Origin: an uncultured Erythrobacter sp.
GTDB taxonomy: Bacteria > Pseudomonadota > Alphaproteobacteria > Sphingomonadales > Sphingomonadaceae
NCBI RefSeq assembly: GCF_947497915.1
Contig: NZ_CANMIJ010000001.1
Span: 124,001-188,000 of the forward strand
DNA length: 64,000 bases
Direction: 5' to 3'
The notes beneath the pieces were generated by a model. That model made no database searches. It was not told the DNA's origin and was given only the letters and a program-made list of their open reading frames with translations. The position numbers and the translations under genes are program-made. Below, one piece after another: positions 63,915 through 64,000 of this stretch (position 1 is its first letter; every line of letters starts with the position of its first letter).

Positions 63915-64000
63915 ATGGCAGGTAAGTTCTTTGACGAATGGCAGGTTGGCGATCAGGTGGAGCATGAAATCCGCCGCACGGTGACCGAAACCGATAATCT
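63915..64000 (+). CDS. MaoC-family dehydratase (3' truncated by window edge)
   Basis: Only the first 28 codons are in the window: MAGKFFDEWQVGDQVEHE, then RRTVTETDNL. This is the start of a MaoC-like (R)-specific enoyl-CoA hydratase or mesaconyl-CoA hydratase-type hot-dog protein, in which VGD...H...RTVTETDN is a conserved N-terminal pattern. It follows the CoA-transferase gene by 3 bp. Confidence 0.82.
   Translation, partial: MAGKFFDEWQVGDQVEHEIRRTVTETDN

Overview
This looks like a chromosomal window from a marine or aquatic alphaproteobacterium, most likely a sphingomonad of the Erythrobacteraceae type. The inference rests on gene content and order (rpoB-rpoC, a DUF2312/GapR protein, DUF1244, a yebC-ruvC pair, PilZ and GGDEF proteins, a Wzc/Wza exopolysaccharide system), dense GC-rich coding with many 4-bp ATGA overlaps, and a PL7 alginate lyase. 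I see no rRNA, tRNA, CRISPR array, transposase or integrase gene.

Layout. Positions 1-26400 are mostly housekeeping: the 3' end of rpoB, rpoC with a strong terminator, an exported protein of unknown role, an alginate lyase, gltX, pyruvate kinase, small conserved proteins, yebC and ruvC with a possible 30-residue membrane peptide coupled between them, glpQ, ubiG, lysC, a PilZ-HTH fusion, a degenerate GGDEF protein, purT/purU flanking a nitronate monooxygenase, a PQQ dehydrogenase and a dienelactone-hydrolase-like lipoprotein. Positions 26658-62679 are one large cell-surface polysaccharide region, and 62832-64000 starts an acyl-CoA metabolism operon (CoA transferase, MaoC dehydratase).

Two unexpected modules are embedded in the polysaccharide region. 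The first (29306-37042) is a lasso-peptide biosynthetic cluster: split protease B2 and leader-binding B1/RRE, an asparagine-synthetase-like cyclase, a 42-codon precursor at 31772-31900 that is easily missed, a PRMT-like methyltransferase, an HPr-kinase-like protein, an ABC exporter and a nucleotidyltransferase. The predicted core has 19 residues, with a Gly1-Asp8 ring, no Arg, no aromatic residue, and a Met rather than a Ser at its end. The presence of a kinase and a methyltransferase is therefore not explained by the modifications usually expected of them.

The second (48827-52004) is a three-gene minus-strand operon. It encodes a small protein resembling the spike-base protein of Rhodobacter gene transfer agents (Rcc01079/GhsA family), a large signal-less beta-helix-like protein and a membrane-anchored protein of unknown family. 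In Rhodobacter the GTA spikes bind capsule, so finding the spike genes inside the polysaccharide locus is suggestive.

Polysaccharide logic. rfbACDB supply dTDP-rhamnose and the 4-keto-6-deoxyglucose intermediate. A fused acyltransferase/3,4-ketoisomerase, a DegT aminotransferase and acetyltransferases point to a dTDP-3-acetamido-3,6-dideoxyhexose (Qui3NAc or Fuc3NAc). wecB and wecC give UDP-ManNAcA. Several glycosyltransferases, a split PssD/PssE-type pair, a sulfotransferase, a flippase, two Wzy/O-antigen-ligase-like proteins and the Wza/Wzc export pair complete a Wzx/Wzy-type pathway. I did not recognise an initiating phosphoglycosyltransferase in the window.
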